Assembly (NCBI RefSeq): GCF_014648435.1
Contig: NZ_BMRC01000001.1
Location: 320,481-384,480, forward strand
Direction: 5' to 3'
Source of the DNA: Nonomuraea spiralis
Lineage (GTDB): Bacteria > Actinomycetota > Actinomycetes > Streptosporangiales > Streptosporangiaceae
DNA length: 64,000 bases
Shown: positions 44,542 through 53,926 of the stretch, piece after piece
Numbering within the stretch: position 1 is the first letter of the stretch
How the letters are laid out: the number at the start of each line of letters is the position of its first letter
Notes under the pieces: model-generated
Database searches by the model: none
Told to the model about the DNA's origin: nothing
Seen by the model: only the letters and a program-made list of their open reading frames with translations
Position numbers and translations under genes: made by a program

Positions 44542-45981
44542 ATGGCACTCACACTGGCGCGGACGCGCCCGCGCGCGCCCGCCGCGCGCCGCCTGCCCGG
44601 CCACGGACTGTTCGCCGGCGCGCTGGCCCTGGCCGTCGCGCTGCGGGTGCTGGTCATGCTCGGGTACGACACCGCGCAGCTCTACTGGTACGACTCCTTC
44701 ACGTACCTGGACACCGCCGTGCACATGCGGCCCCAGGCGGCCTTCCACCCCGCCGGGTACTCGTGGTTCCTGTGGGCGCTGCGTCCCTTCCGCAGCGTCG
44801 AGCTGATCGCCGGGGTGCAGCACGCGATGGGCCTCGGGATCGGCGTGATGATCTACGCGCTGCTGCGCCGCCGTTCGCTGCCCGGCTGGGGGGCGACGCT
44901 GGCGGCCGTGCCGGTGCTGTTCGACCCGGCCTTCGTCCGGCTGGAGCACGCCGTGTTGTCGGACCTTCAGGTCATCTTCCTGATCATGGCCGCGCTGCTC
45001 GTCCTGATGTGGCGCAACGACCCGTCCGGGGGATTGTGGCCGGGGCTGCCGTCGGGGCGGGCGGCGGCGGTGGCCGGGCTGCTGCTCGCGCTCGCCGGGC
45101 TGACCAGGACGGCCGCCGTGCCGCTGCTCGCCCTGGCCGCCGGCTGGCTGGTGCTGCGCCGGGCGCCCTGGCGGCGGGTGGCCGCGCTGGTGCTGGCCGG
45201 GACGCTCCCGCTGGTGGCCTACGCCGGCTGGTACGCCCAGCACCACGGCAGGTTCGCCCTCAGCGGCTCCGACGGCGTCGCCCTGTGGGCCCGTACCATG
45301 ACCTTCGCCGACTGCTCGATCATCCAGCCGCCGCCCGCCGAGGCCCCGCTCTGCCCGAACGGCACCGTCCTCGACGCCGCCTCCGAGTACGTCTGGGACC
45401 CCGCCGCCTCGCTCAACCGGCTGCCCGGCGACCGGTTCGCCCACAACGACCTGGCCAGGTCGTTCGCGGTGCGCGCCATCGCCGCCCAGCCGCTGGACTA
45501 CCTGCGCGAGGTCGTCCGCGACACCTCGCTCGCCTTCACCTGGCAGCCGGTCGCCCACCCCAAGCGGGTGAGCCCGTCCACGACCTTCCCCAAGGGCTCC
45601 TGGCCGCTCCCCGAGCAGCACGCCCTCATCGCCGAGGTACGCGCCGAGTACGACCCCGGCATCCGCGGCATGAGCTCGGCCGAGCCGGCCGCCTCCGTCC
45701 TGGCCGCCTACCCCTACCCGTGGGCCCTGCACGGGACCGTGTTCGGCGTGCTGCTCCTGGCGGGCGCGCTGGGCTCGGCCGGCCGCCGGCGGGCCGCGCT
45801 GCTGCCGTGGGCGATGGCGGCGTTCCTGCTCGTCGCGCCGGTGGCCGCCCTCGACTTCGACCACCGGTACGTGCTGCCCGCCATCCCGCTCGCCTGCGTC
45901 TCTGCCGCGCTGGCCGTAGCGGGGGTACGGCGACGGCGGTATCGCGCGAGGGAGAAGGAGCGCACTACCGTGCCGGTATGA
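44542..45981 (+). CDS. Polytopic GT-C-type glycosyltransferase-like membrane protein
   Basis: A 479-residue protein with about ten hydrophobic helices. The first outer loop has YWYDSFTYLDTAVHM, an acidic site as in GT-C enzymes that use lipid-linked sugars, then FHPAGYSWFLW. It resembles the family GT39/phospholipid carrier-dependent group, but the substrate is unknown. The ATG is preceded by GGGGGAGA. Its stop overlaps the next kinase gene (ATGA), joining it to a two-component system. Confidence 0.7.
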   Translation: MALTLARTRPRAPAARRLPGHGLFAGALALAVALRVLVMLGYDTAQLYWYDSFTYLDTAVHMRPQAAFHPAGYSWFLWALRPFRSVELIAGVQHAMGLGIGVMIYALLRRRSLPGWGATLAAVPVLFDPAFVRLEHAVLSDLQVIFLIMAALLVLMWRNDPSGGLWPGLPSGRAAAVAGLLLALAGLTRTAAVPLLALAAGWLVLRRAPWRRVAALVLAGTLPLVAYAGWYAQHHGRFALSGSDGVALWARTMTFADCSIIQPPPAEAPLCPNGTVLDAASEYVWDPAASLNRLPGDRFAHNDLARSFAVRAIAAQPLDYLREVVRDTSLAFTWQPVAHPKRVSPSTTFPKGSWPLPEQHALIAEVRAEYDPGIRGMSSAEPAASVLAAYPYPWALHGTVFGVLLLAGALGSAGRRRAALLPWAMAAFLLVAPVAALDFDHRYVLPAIPLACVSAALAVAGVRRRRYRAREKERTTVPV

Positions 45982-47111
45982 GGACGATCGCGCTGGTGTG
46001 CGGCATGGCGGCGGTGGTGTTCGCCTCCACCGTCATGGCCTACGCCAACCAGCCGCAGGCCCGCCCCCTCGACGTGCTCGGCTGGACGCTCCTGGCCCTG
46101 AACGTGCTCGCCCTGGCCTGGCTCCCCGGCCGCGCCCCGGCCGTGCTGGCCGCCACGGCCGCCGCCACGGCGGCCTTCTTCGCACTCGGGTACGCCCTGG
46201 CCCTGTGGCCCGCGCCCGCGCTGGTCGCGCTGTTCTCGGTCGTCGCGGCCGGGCGGCGGGCGCTCGGGTGGGCGGGGGCGGCCTTCCTGGTGGCGGTGCC
46301 CGCCGCCGTGCTGATCCCGGCGCCGGAGGCCGACAACGCGGCGGGGGTGGCCCTGTGGGCGCTGATCGTGACGGCCGTGGCGCAGCTCGCCGAGGCGTCC
46401 GGGGCGCGGCGCGCCCGTGCCGCCGAGGCCGAGCGGCGGGCCGCCGAGGCCGAGCGCACCCGCGAGGAGGAGGCGCGTCGCCGGGCCCAGGAGGAACGCC
46501 TGCGGGTGGCCAGGGAGCTGCACGACGTCACCTCGCACACGGTGTCGGTCATCGCCCTGCACGCCGCGGTCGCCGCCGAGGCCGTCGCCCGCGCGGGCGG
46601 CCCGCCGGAGGCCGCCGAGGCGCTGCGGGTCATCCGCGCCTCCAGCCGCCAGGCGCTCACCGAGATGAAGGCCGTCCTGGGCGTCCTGCGCCCGCCGCAC
46701 GCCCCTGGGGACGGGTACGGGGACGGTGGCGGTGGCGAGCCCAGGAGCCCGTCGCCGGGGTGCGCGCAGCTGCCCGGACTGCTCGGCGCCGCCGGGCTGC
46801 CCGTGACGCTCGACGTCGAGGGGGAGCCCCGTACCCTGCCGCCCGCCGCCGACCTGACCGTCTACCGTGTGGTCCAGGAGGCGCTGACCAACACCATCCG
46901 GCACGCGGCCGCCACCCGCGCCCGCGTGACCCTCACCTACGAGACGGGAGCCGTGACCGTGCGCGTGGACGACGACGGGAAGGGCAGCCGGGCCCCGCGC
47001 GGCCACGGCCTGACCGGCATGGCCGAGCGCGTCGCCGCCGCGGGCGGCCGCCTCGACACCGGCGACGGCCCCGGCGGCGGATTCCGGGTCGCCGCCCGGC
47101 TGCCCGCGTGA
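45978..47111 (+). CDS. NarL-type sensor histidine kinase
   Basis: A 377-residue kinase with four to five membrane helices in the first 150 residues, a coiled coil rich in Arg/Glu/Ala, the HisKA_3 motif RVARELHDVTSHTVSVIALHA, and an ATPase domain with VVQEALTNTIRHA and GHGLTGMAERV. The outside part is minimal, so it probably senses a membrane event, as in envelope-stress kinases. Coupled by overlaps on both sides. Confidence 0.92.
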   Translation: MRTIALVCGMAAVVFASTVMAYANQPQARPLDVLGWTLLALNVLALAWLPGRAPAVLAATAAATAAFFALGYALALWPAPALVALFSVVAAGRRALGWAGAAFLVAVPAAVLIPAPEADNAAGVALWALIVTAVAQLAEASGARRARAAEAERRAAEAERTREEEARRRAQEERLRVARELHDVTSHTVSVIALHAAVAAEAVARAGGPPEAAEALRVIRASSRQALTEMKAVLGVLRPPHAPGDGYGDGGGGEPRSPSPGCAQLPGLLGAAGLPVTLDVEGEPRTLPPAADLTVYRVVQEALTNTIRHAAATRARVTLTYETGAVTVRVDDDGKGSRAPRGHGLTGMAERVAAAGGRLDTGDGPGGGFRVAARLPA

Positions 47112-47755
47112 TCGCCGTCCTGCTGGCCGACGACCAGCCGCTGGTCAGGGCCGGGCTGCGGGCGCTGCTGGAGACCGAGGACGACCTGACCGTGGTGGGC
47201 GAGGCCGCCGACGGCGCCGAGGCCGTACGGCTGGCCGGACGCCTGCGGCCCGACGTGGCCCTCATGGACATCCGCATGCCCGGCACCGACGGCCTCCAGG
47301 CCACCAGGACCCTGGCCGGCGGCCCCACCCGCGTCGTCGTCGTCACCACCTTCGACCTGGACGAGTACGTCTACGAGGCGCTGCGCGCCGGGGCGAGCGG
47401 CTTCCTGGTCAAGGACGCCGAACCCGCCGAGATCCGGCACGCCGTACGGGTGGCCGCCCGCGGCGACGCGCTCCTGTCGCCCGGCGTCACGCGGCGGCTG
47501 ATCGAGGAGTTCACCGCCCGGCCCGCCGTCCTCGACACCGGCCGCCTGGCCCCGCTGACCGGACGCGAGCGCGAGGTCCTGGCCGGGGTCGCCCGCGGCC
47601 GTACCAACGCCGAGATCGCCGCACATCTCCTGATGAGCCCTGCCACCGTCAAGACGCACGTCAACCGTATGATGGCCAAGCTCGCCGTGCACGACAGGGC
47701 CCAGCTCGTCGTCCTCGCCTACGAGAGCGGCCTCGTCCGGCCGGGAGCGGGCTGA
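47108..47755 (+). CDS. NarL/LuxR-family response regulator
   Basis: A 215-residue regulator: receiver with LLADDQPLVRAGL, phospho-Asp in DVALMDIRMPG and Lys in GFLVKDAEP; LuxR helix-turn-helix LTGREREVLAGVARGRTNAEIA with ATVKTHVNRMM. Overlaps the kinase gene (GTGA). The MMPL transporter gene downstream may be its target. Confidence 0.95.
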   Translation: MIAVLLADDQPLVRAGLRALLETEDDLTVVGEAADGAEAVRLAGRLRPDVALMDIRMPGTDGLQATRTLAGGPTRVVVVTTFDLDEYVYEALRAGASGFLVKDAEPAEIRHAVRVAARGDALLSPGVTRRLIEEFTARPAVLDTGRLAPLTGREREVLAGVARGRTNAEIAAHLLMSPATVKTHVNRMMAKLAVHDRAQLVVLAYESGLVRPGAG

Positions 47756-47864
47756 CCGCACCCCGGCGTACTCCGGCCGGGAGCTGGCGGTACCGCGGCG
47801 GGTGCAGCCGGTCGCCCGTGCAGGGCCGATGCCTCCGGGCGGCCGCGGTTCCTACCGTCGCCCC

Positions 47865-49835
47865 ATGATCCGATTCTGCCTACGCCACCGGCGCCTGGTC
47901 GTGCTGATGTGGCTCGCCCTGTGCGCCGCCCTCGTCACCGCCGCCGCGCTCGCCCCCGGCCCCTCCCACGACGACTTCAGCCTGCCGGACTCCGAGAGCG
48001 GCCGGGCCGCCGCGCTGCTGGGACCGGCCGCCGCCGAGCCGAAGGGCGCGATCGTCGTCTCCGTCCCCTCGGGCGTCCAGGACGCCCACGTACGCCGGGT
48101 GACCGCCGCCCTCGCGCTGCCCGGCGTACACACGGGACCCGCCGTCCTGTCCGGGGACGGCACCGTCGCCCGCGTCCCGCTGGACTACCCGGACGAGGAC
48201 ACCGCCCGGCGGCTCAAGCAGGCACGCGACGGCCTGCGCGTCCCCGGCGCGGACGTCGAGCTGTCGGGCGGCGACTTCGCCGACTTCGCGCCGGGAGGGC
48301 TCACCGAGGGCGTCGGCCTGCTGGCCGCCGCGGTGATCCTGTTGCTCGCCCTGCGCTCCGTGATCGCCGCCGCGCTGCCCCTGGTCGTCGGCGTGGCGGG
48401 GGTGACCTGCGGCGTCGCGCTCCTGACCGTGCTGAGCAACCTCGTGGACACCCCCGCCTTCGCCGTCTACCTGACGATCATGCTGGGGCTCGGCGTCGGC
48501 GTCGACTACGCCCTGCTGATCGTCACCCGCCACCGCGCCGCCCTCCATGAGCACGGCGACGTCGAACGGGCCGTCACCGAGGCCATGCGCACGGCTGGCC
48601 GGTCGGTGCTGTTCGCCGGGCTGATCGTGATCGCCACCGGCTCGGGCATCCTGTTCCTCGGCCCGGCGATCGGCGGCGGGATCGCGCTGGCCGCCGGATG
48701 CGGCGTGCTCATGGTGATGCTGGCCTCGCTCACCCTGCTGCCGGCGCTGCTGGCGCTGATCGGCCACCGGATCGACAGGTTCGCCCGCGGGCGCCGTACG
48801 GCCGGCGGCCCGCGGCCCGCCCTGCGCTGGAGCCGGGTCGTGCGGCGGCGTCCGAGGCTGACGGGCGCGCTCGCCCTGGTGGCGCTCGCCGTGCTCGCGC
48901 TGCCCGCCGCGGACCTGCGTACGGGCTGGTCGGACGCGGGCAACCGGCCGGTCACCGACACCACCAGGCGCGCCCACGACCTGCTCGGCCGGGCCTTCGG
49001 GCCGGGCTGGGCGGGGCCGCTCGTGCTGGCCGTCGCCGACCCGGGCCGGATCGGCGCCGAGGAGGCCGCCGCGCTGGCGGGCCGCACGCCGGGCGTGGCA
49101 CGCGCCTTCGCCACGGGCGAGCGCTCGGCGCTCGTCATCCCCCGGACCGGCCCCCAGGACGAGCGGACCACCGATCTCCTCCACCGCCTGCGGGCCGCGC
49201 TGCCCGCCCCGGTGCTGGTCACCGGCGCCACGGCCGCCGCCGCCGACTACGCCGCCTTCTCCGCCGGACGCCTGCCGTGGACCGTCGGGGGTGTGCTGCT
49301 GGCCGCGTTCGTGTTGCTCACGGTGGTGTTCCGGAGCCTGGTGCTGCCCGTCAAGGCCATCGTGGTCAACCTGCTGTCCGTCGCCGCCGCCTACGGCGTG
49401 GTCGTGGCCGTCTTCCAGTGGGACGTGCTCGGCCTCGGCACCGGCGGGCCGGTGGACGCGTGGGTGCCGATGATGTTGTTCGTCGTCACGTTCGGGTTGT
49501 CGATGGACTACGAGGTGTTCCTGCTCTCCCGCGTCAGGGAGGAGTACACGCGGACCGCCGACGCGGGCGGGGCGGTGGCCGCCGGCCTGGCTCGCACCGC
49601 CGGGGTGATCACCGCCGCGGCCTCGATCATGTTCTGCGTGTTCGCCGCGTTCGGCGCCTTCGACGACCGCGCGCTGCGGATCATGGGGGTCGGGCTGGCC
49701 GTCGCGGTGCTGCTCGACGCCACGGTGGTGCGCCTGGTGCTGGTGCCCGCGGTCATGGAGGTGCTGGGGGAGCGGGCCTGGTGGTTTCCCGTCCTGACCC
49801 CGCGGAGGCTGACATCCTTGCGAAAAAATACGTAA
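47865..49835 (+). CDS. MMPL/RND-type membrane transporter
   Basis: A 656-residue protein with the RND layout: one helix, an outer domain of about 130 residues, five to six helices, a second outer domain and six more helices. Signatures: LGLGVGVDYALLIVTRHR and VTFGLSMDYEVFLLSRVREEY, both with the proton-relay Asp-Tyr pair. MMPL proteins export lipids or drugs. TACCGT ends 6 bases before the ATG, again suggesting a leaderless mRNA. Confidence 0.9.
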   Translation: MIRFCLRHRRLVVLMWLALCAALVTAAALAPGPSHDDFSLPDSESGRAAALLGPAAAEPKGAIVVSVPSGVQDAHVRRVTAALALPGVHTGPAVLSGDGTVARVPLDYPDEDTARRLKQARDGLRVPGADVELSGGDFADFAPGGLTEGVGLLAAAVILLLALRSVIAAALPLVVGVAGVTCGVALLTVLSNLVDTPAFAVYLTIMLGLGVGVDYALLIVTRHRAALHEHGDVERAVTEAMRTAGRSVLFAGLIVIATGSGILFLGPAIGGGIALAAGCGVLMVMLASLTLLPALLALIGHRIDRFARGRRTAGGPRPALRWSRVVRRRPRLTGALALVALAVLALPAADLRTGWSDAGNRPVTDTTRRAHDLLGRAFGPGWAGPLVLAVADPGRIGAEEAAALAGRTPGVARAFATGERSALVIPRTGPQDERTTDLLHRLRAALPAPVLVTGATAAAADYAAFSAGRLPWTVGGVLLAAFVLLTVVFRSLVLPVKAIVVNLLSVAAAYGVVVAVFQWDVLGLGTGGPVDAWVPMMLFVVTFGLSMDYEVFLLSRVREEYTRTADAGGAVAAGLARTAGVITAAASIMFCVFAAFGAFDDRALRIMGVGLAVAVLLDATVVRLVLVPAVMEVLGERAWWFPVLTPRRLTSLRKNT

Positions 49836-49838
49836 TAT
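49809..49838 (+). promoter_or_regulatory. Sigma-70-type promoter
   Basis: CTGACA (49809-49814) and TAATAT (49833-49838) are 18 bases apart, inside the end of the MMPL gene. This gives the following gene its own transcript with a leader of about 25 bases. Confidence 0.5.
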
Positions 49839-49869
49839 CCACAGCATCACGAGCGTTGGGGGCGCCAAG

Positions 49870-50772
49870 GTGCCGGGACAGAACGTGGGAGTGGTCGTCG
49901 ATCCGGGAGTTCCCCCGGAGGTCGCGGGGTTGCTGCGGGCCAACGCGCCGCTGCTGTCCAGGATCAGGTCGGGCTGGGTGCCCCCGGCCGGGGAACGGCC
50001 CGCCCGGTTCAGGAACGTCTCCAGCGTGGCGCTGCTGGCCGCCACGCCCGCGGTGGTCGCGCTCATGACCGTGCTCCTGGCCTGGTCGCACCCGGGCGTC
50101 GGGTTCATGTTGCTGGGCGCGTTCGTGCTCGTCGTCCTGGTCAAGATCGCCTCGATGAGCGAGCTGCCGGAGGAGGACCTGTCGCGCGACCGCGGCGTGT
50201 ACGAGCAGGCCCGCCTCCACCAAGGCCGCTACCTGCTCCCCGAGGACTTCGACCGGGACGCCGCGGACGTGCTGACCAGGGCGCAGGGCGCGATCGGCTC
50301 GGTGCTGCGCTCCCACGTCAACGCCGAGGGGCTGCTGGACGACGCCCGCAACGCGGCCATGCTGCCCGGCCAGGAGTGGGAGATCGCCCGCCTGCTGGCC
50401 AAGCTGTCGGCCTTACGCGCCGAGCACCGGGACCTGGTGTCCCGGGGCATCGCCCCCGAGGTGGCCGCGGTCATCGAGCCCCTGGACCGGGCCCTGGCCA
50501 CCAGCGAGGCCGCCATGATCGCCCGTGTCGAGGCCCTGGAACGTTACGCCGGGCACGTCGCCGAGGCCGAGCGTGCCTTCCACGCCCGCGGCCAGATCGA
50601 GGAGCTGCGCACCCGCCTGCCGCGCTACGAGGAACTGCTGGCCGAGTCCGGCGCCGACGCGCTGGCCGTGCCGGAGATCGACCGGCTCGCCGAGGACGCC
50701 GACCACCTCGAACGGGTGTTGCGGCGCAGCGTGCGCTCGGCCCACGAGGCGTTCCGGTACCTGGAGAGCTGA
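49870..50772 (+). CDS. Membrane protein with coiled-coil tail, first of tandem pair
   Basis: A 300-residue protein of unknown function. It starts with VVVDPGVPPEVAGLL, has two adjacent membrane helices (about 50-90: SVALLAATPAVVALMTVLL, GFMLLGAFVLVVLVK), then a cytoplasmic coiled coil with GLLDDARNAAMLPGQEWEIARLL in the middle and SVRSAHEAFRYLES at the end. About half the residues match the next gene, so the two arose by duplication. The GTG start follows GGGGGC. Confidence 0.7.
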   Translation: MPGQNVGVVVDPGVPPEVAGLLRANAPLLSRIRSGWVPPAGERPARFRNVSSVALLAATPAVVALMTVLLAWSHPGVGFMLLGAFVLVVLVKIASMSELPEEDLSRDRGVYEQARLHQGRYLLPEDFDRDAADVLTRAQGAIGSVLRSHVNAEGLLDDARNAAMLPGQEWEIARLLAKLSALRAEHRDLVSRGIAPEVAAVIEPLDRALATSEAAMIARVEALERYAGHVAEAERAFHARGQIEELRTRLPRYEELLAESGADALAVPEIDRLAEDADHLERVLRRSVRSAHEAFRYLES

Positions 50773-50827
50773 CCCGGACAACCCCGGCGGACCGCCCGGC
50801 CGGCGCCCGAACGGCGTTCCGCCCCTC

Positions 50828-50836
50828 AGGAGGTGA
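50828..50836 (+). promoter_or_regulatory. Perfect ribosome binding site in front of an ATC codon
   Basis: AGGAGGTGA is a full complement of the 16S rRNA tail. It lies 6 bases before an in-frame ATC (50843), but 21 bases before the first regular start (ATG 50858). The TGA within it is an in-frame stop, so no start further upstream is possible. Confidence 0.75.
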
Positions 50837-50857
50837 ACTTCCATCCGATCCGACCTC

Positions 50858-51793
50858 ATGGCGGACGTGGTCGTCGACCCCGGTGTGCCGCCGGACGACG
50901 CCTGCCTGCTCAGGGACAACCGGCGGCTGCTGCTCAGGATGCGCGGGGGCTGGGTCCCGGAACGGCCCGGCCGGGGCGGGGCCGCGTGGCCGTACTGGCG
51001 GCTGGGTGCGATCTGCGGGGCGACCGTCTGCCTCGGCATGCTCCTGGGCGCCGGGGCGTTCGGCCGCAGCTTCGGGATGTTGTTGCTCCTGCTCCTGTCC
51101 ATCCCGCTGGCGATCGGGACGTTCGTCCGCAACGGGACGCCGGAGGACGAGGAGGTCGCGTACGAGCGGCAGGTCCACGCGCGGGCGGCCCGGCACGAGG
51201 GCCGGTACGTGCTCATCGACGACCTCGACGAGCCCTCGCGCAGGCTGCTGCGCCGGGCCCAGCGCGCCGTCGCCACGGTGACGGAGTCCCGCGTCAACAC
51301 CCATGGGCTGCTGGACGACGTGCGCAACGCGGTGATGCTGCCCGCCCAGGAGTGGGAGATCGCCCGCCTGCTGGGCAAGCTGTCCGGGCTGCGCGCCCGG
51401 CACCGGCGGACGCTGGCCGGGGAGAGCACGCCCGAGGTGGCGGACGTGGCGCGCCCGCTGGCCAAGGCGCTGGACAGCAGCGAGCAGGCCGTCCTCGGCC
51501 GGGTGGAGGACCTGGAACGGTACGCCGCCAACGTGGCCGAGGCCGAGCGCGCCTACCGGGCGCGGGAGCAGATCGCCGAGCTGCGCGGACGGCTGCACGA
51601 GTACGAGGAGCTGCTCGCCGAGGCCGGCGCCGGCGACGCCATGACGGGCGAGCTGGCCCGGCTGACCGAGGACGCCGACCGGCTGGACCAGGCGCTGAGG
51701 CGGAGCGTCAGCTCCGCCCACGAGGCCTTCCGCTACCTGGAACCCCGCCCACCGGACCCACCGGCCCCGAAGCCCGGCCCGCCCGGTCCCTGA
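50858..51793 (+). CDS. Membrane protein with coiled-coil tail, second of tandem pair
   Basis: A 311-residue paralogue of the previous gene: VVVDPGVPPDDACLL, two membrane helices (about 50-85), GLLDDVRNAVMLPAQEWEIARLL, and SVSSAHEAFRYLEP followed by a Pro-rich tail. The function is unknown. The ATG given here has no ribosome site at the right distance; initiation at ATC 50843 would add five residues and match the length of the paralogue's N-terminus. The last 61 bases overlap the convergent MurG-like gene. Confidence 0.7.
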   Translation: MADVVVDPGVPPDDACLLRDNRRLLLRMRGGWVPERPGRGGAAWPYWRLGAICGATVCLGMLLGAGAFGRSFGMLLLLLLSIPLAIGTFVRNGTPEDEEVAYERQVHARAARHEGRYVLIDDLDEPSRRLLRRAQRAVATVTESRVNTHGLLDDVRNAVMLPAQEWEIARLLGKLSGLRARHRRTLAGESTPEVADVARPLAKALDSSEQAVLGRVEDLERYAANVAEAERAYRAREQIAELRGRLHEYEELLAEAGAGDAMTGELARLTEDADRLDQALRRSVSSAHEAFRYLEPRPPDPPAPKPGPPGP

Positions 51794-53019
51794 GCGCCGC
51801 CTCCCAGGCCACCCTGGCCGTACGGGGCGTGAGGGTCGTGCGGCACCTGGGCCTGCGGGACGTGGGACTGCGCGGCGTGCGGGGGTTGCGTTCCGGTGTG
51901 GGCGGTTTCGAGGAGCAGGTCGCAGAGCGCGTCGGCGGCGTCGACGCGGCCCAGCCTGCCCGCCGCCTGCCCCATCGCCGCCCGCAGCCCCGGATCGGCC
52001 AGCATCGGCATCAGCTCGCCGAGCAGCTGCTCGGCCGTCGGACGCGGCTCCAGCAGCGCCCGCGCCGCCCCCGCCGAGACCAGGTAACCGGCGTTCTTGC
52101 GCTGCTCGTCGCCCCCGGTCGGGATCAGCGGGATCAGCAGCGACGGCTTGCCGATCGCGGTCAGCTCCGACACCGTGCCCGCGCCGCTGCGCGAGATCAC
52201 CACGTCGGCCGCCGCGAACAGGTCGGGCAGCTCGGCCCCCACGTACGGCACCGGGTGGTAACGGTCGGCCAGGTCCGGCGGCACCTCGACCGCCCGCATC
52301 TGGTCGATCCACGCCGGCCCGCACTGGTGCACGATCTGCGCGTGCGGCAACAGCCGGGGCAGGATCTCGGCGATCAGGGTGTTGATCTGCTTGCTGCCCT
52401 GCGCCCCGCCGGTCACGTAGATCAGCGGCACCTCGAACGTCAGCCCGAACAGGTCGTAGGCCGCCGCCCGGTTGCCCTGCAGCAGCTCCGGCCGCACCGG
52501 GTTGCCCGTCACCACGGCCTTGGCCCGCGCCGAGGCCGGCAGGTACTCCAGCGACGACTCGTGCGACAACGCGATCCGGGTCGCCAGCCTGGACAGGATG
52601 CGGTTGGCCAGGCCCACCACGGTGGTCTGCTCGTGCATGACCAGGGGACGCCGGATCAGCTTGGCCGCCACGCCGATCGGCACGGCCACGTAACCGCCGG
52701 TGGACAGCACCACGTCGGGCAGGTAGCGGGCGGCGTGCCCCACGGCCTGGAACACCCCGACGGGGATGCGGAACACGTCGGCGATGTTGGTGCCGAGCTC
52801 CTTGAGGTTGGGCCGGCGGCGCAGCTTGCCCGTGGTGATCGCCTTGAACGGGATGCCGTGCTCGGCCGTGATCCGGGCCTCCAGGCCGCTCTCCGTGCCC
52901 ACCCACAGCACGTCGTGCGGCACCTGACGTCGCTGGACGGCCGTCAGGGTCGTCAGGGCCGGATAGGTGTGACCGCCGGTGCCGCCGCCGGTGATCAACA
53001 GTCGCAGGGTTCGTGACAT
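51733..53019 (-). CDS. murG: MurG-family glycosyltransferase
   Basis: A 428-residue GT28 enzyme. LLITGGGTGGHTYPAL is the N-terminal glycine loop, VVLSTGGYVAVP and MHEQTTVVGLANRIL are family motifs, and YVTGGAQGSKQIN and ISRSGAGTVSEL form the UDP-GlcNAc site. MurG makes lipid II, but no other division or cell-wall genes are near, so this may be a second copy or serve another glycolipid. The last 60 residues are a Gly/Pro/His-rich tail not found in typical MurG. TAGTCT lies 6 bases before the ATG. Confidence 0.82.
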   Translation of the reverse strand: MSRTLRLLITGGGTGGHTYPALTTLTAVQRRQVPHDVLWVGTESGLEARITAEHGIPFKAITTGKLRRRPNLKELGTNIADVFRIPVGVFQAVGHAARYLPDVVLSTGGYVAVPIGVAAKLIRRPLVMHEQTTVVGLANRILSRLATRIALSHESSLEYLPASARAKAVVTGNPVRPELLQGNRAAAYDLFGLTFEVPLIYVTGGAQGSKQINTLIAEILPRLLPHAQIVHQCGPAWIDQMRAVEVPPDLADRYHPVPYVGAELPDLFAAADVVISRSGAGTVSELTAIGKPSLLIPLIPTGGDEQRKNAGYLVSAGAARALLEPRPTAEQLLGELMPMLADPGLRAAMGQAAGRLGRVDAADALCDLLLETAHTGTQPPHAAQSHVPQAQVPHDPHAPYGQGGLGGGAQGPGGPGFGAGGSGGRGSR

Positions 53020-53023
53020 GCGC

Positions 53024-53926
53024 TCAGACTATGGCCGCGCAGCGGAAGCCGGTGTGCCCGGTCGAGGAGTCCGGCGTGTTCGACGTACGCGCGGCCACCC
53101 GGTACCGGTTGCAGTAGGAATCGTGGCACATGTACGACCCGCCGCGGATCACCTTCGCCGTGCCGTCCGCCGGACCCGCCGGATTGCCGGACGAGGGCTC
53201 CCACGTGGTGCCCCACCAGTCGGCCGTCCACTCCCAGACGTTGCCGGAGACGTTGTAGAGCCCGTAGCCGTTGGGCTGGAACGACTTGACCGGCATCGTG
53301 CCCTTGCTCGGCGCACTCGGGAAACGGCCCTGCCAGATGTTGCAGCGCTGCCGTCCGTTGGGGGTCAGCTCGTCGCCCCAGGGGTAGCGGGCGCGTTCGA
53401 GCCCGCCGCGGGCGGCCATCTCCCACTCGGCCTCGGTCGGCAGGCGCTTGCCGGCCCACGCGGCGTAGGCGTTCGCGTCGTTCCACGACACGTGCACGAC
53501 CGGGTGGTTCTGGCGGTCGCCGGCCGTCGAGCCGGGGCCCTCGGGGGAGCGCCAGGTCGCCCCTTCCACGCCCACCCACCAGGGCGCCTGCGGCACGCTC
53601 GCGTCCATGATCCCGGCCGCCGCGAACTGCCGGAACACGAACGACCAGCCGATGCTCTCGGCCTCGGTGACGTACCCGGTCTCCTTGACGAACGTGGCGA
53701 ACTGCGCGTTCGTCACGCACGCCGGGTCGATCAGGAACGGGTCGAGCCGCACCTCGCGCACCGGGCCCTCGCCGTCCTCCGGGCGGCCGTCGGGGTCGTC
53801 ACCGCCCATGAGGAACGTGCCGCCGGGGACGCGCACCATGCCGCGCGGCGCCGTCCGCCGCGTGATCACCTCGACCTGGCGAGGCGGGGCGTCGGCCCCC
53901 CTGCTCGGACCACAGCACGCGCTCAC
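53024..53926 (-). CDS. Formylglycine-generating enzyme (SUMF1 family)
   Basis: A 300-residue FGE-sulfatase-domain protein. VRVPGGTFLMGGDD starts the domain, RLPTEAEWEMAARGG and GNVWEWTADWW are core motifs, and GGSYMCHDSYCNRYRVAAR has the two Cys that bind copper in active FGE. STGHTGFRCA ends the domain. It would oxidise the Cys of sulfatases to formylglycine; no sulfatase gene is in the window. Starts at GTG after a G-rich site, 4 bases after its stop the MurG-like gene begins. Confidence 0.92.
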   Translation of the reverse strand: MSACCGPSRGADAPPRQVEVITRRTAPRGMVRVPGGTFLMGGDDPDGRPEDGEGPVREVRLDPFLIDPACVTNAQFATFVKETGYVTEAESIGWSFVFRQFAAAGIMDASVPQAPWWVGVEGATWRSPEGPGSTAGDRQNHPVVHVSWNDANAYAAWAGKRLPTEAEWEMAARGGLERARYPWGDELTPNGRQRCNIWQGRFPSAPSKGTMPVKSFQPNGYGLYNVSGNVWEWTADWWGTTWEPSSGNPAGPADGTAKVIRGGSYMCHDSYCNRYRVAARTSNTPDSSTGHTGFRCAAIV

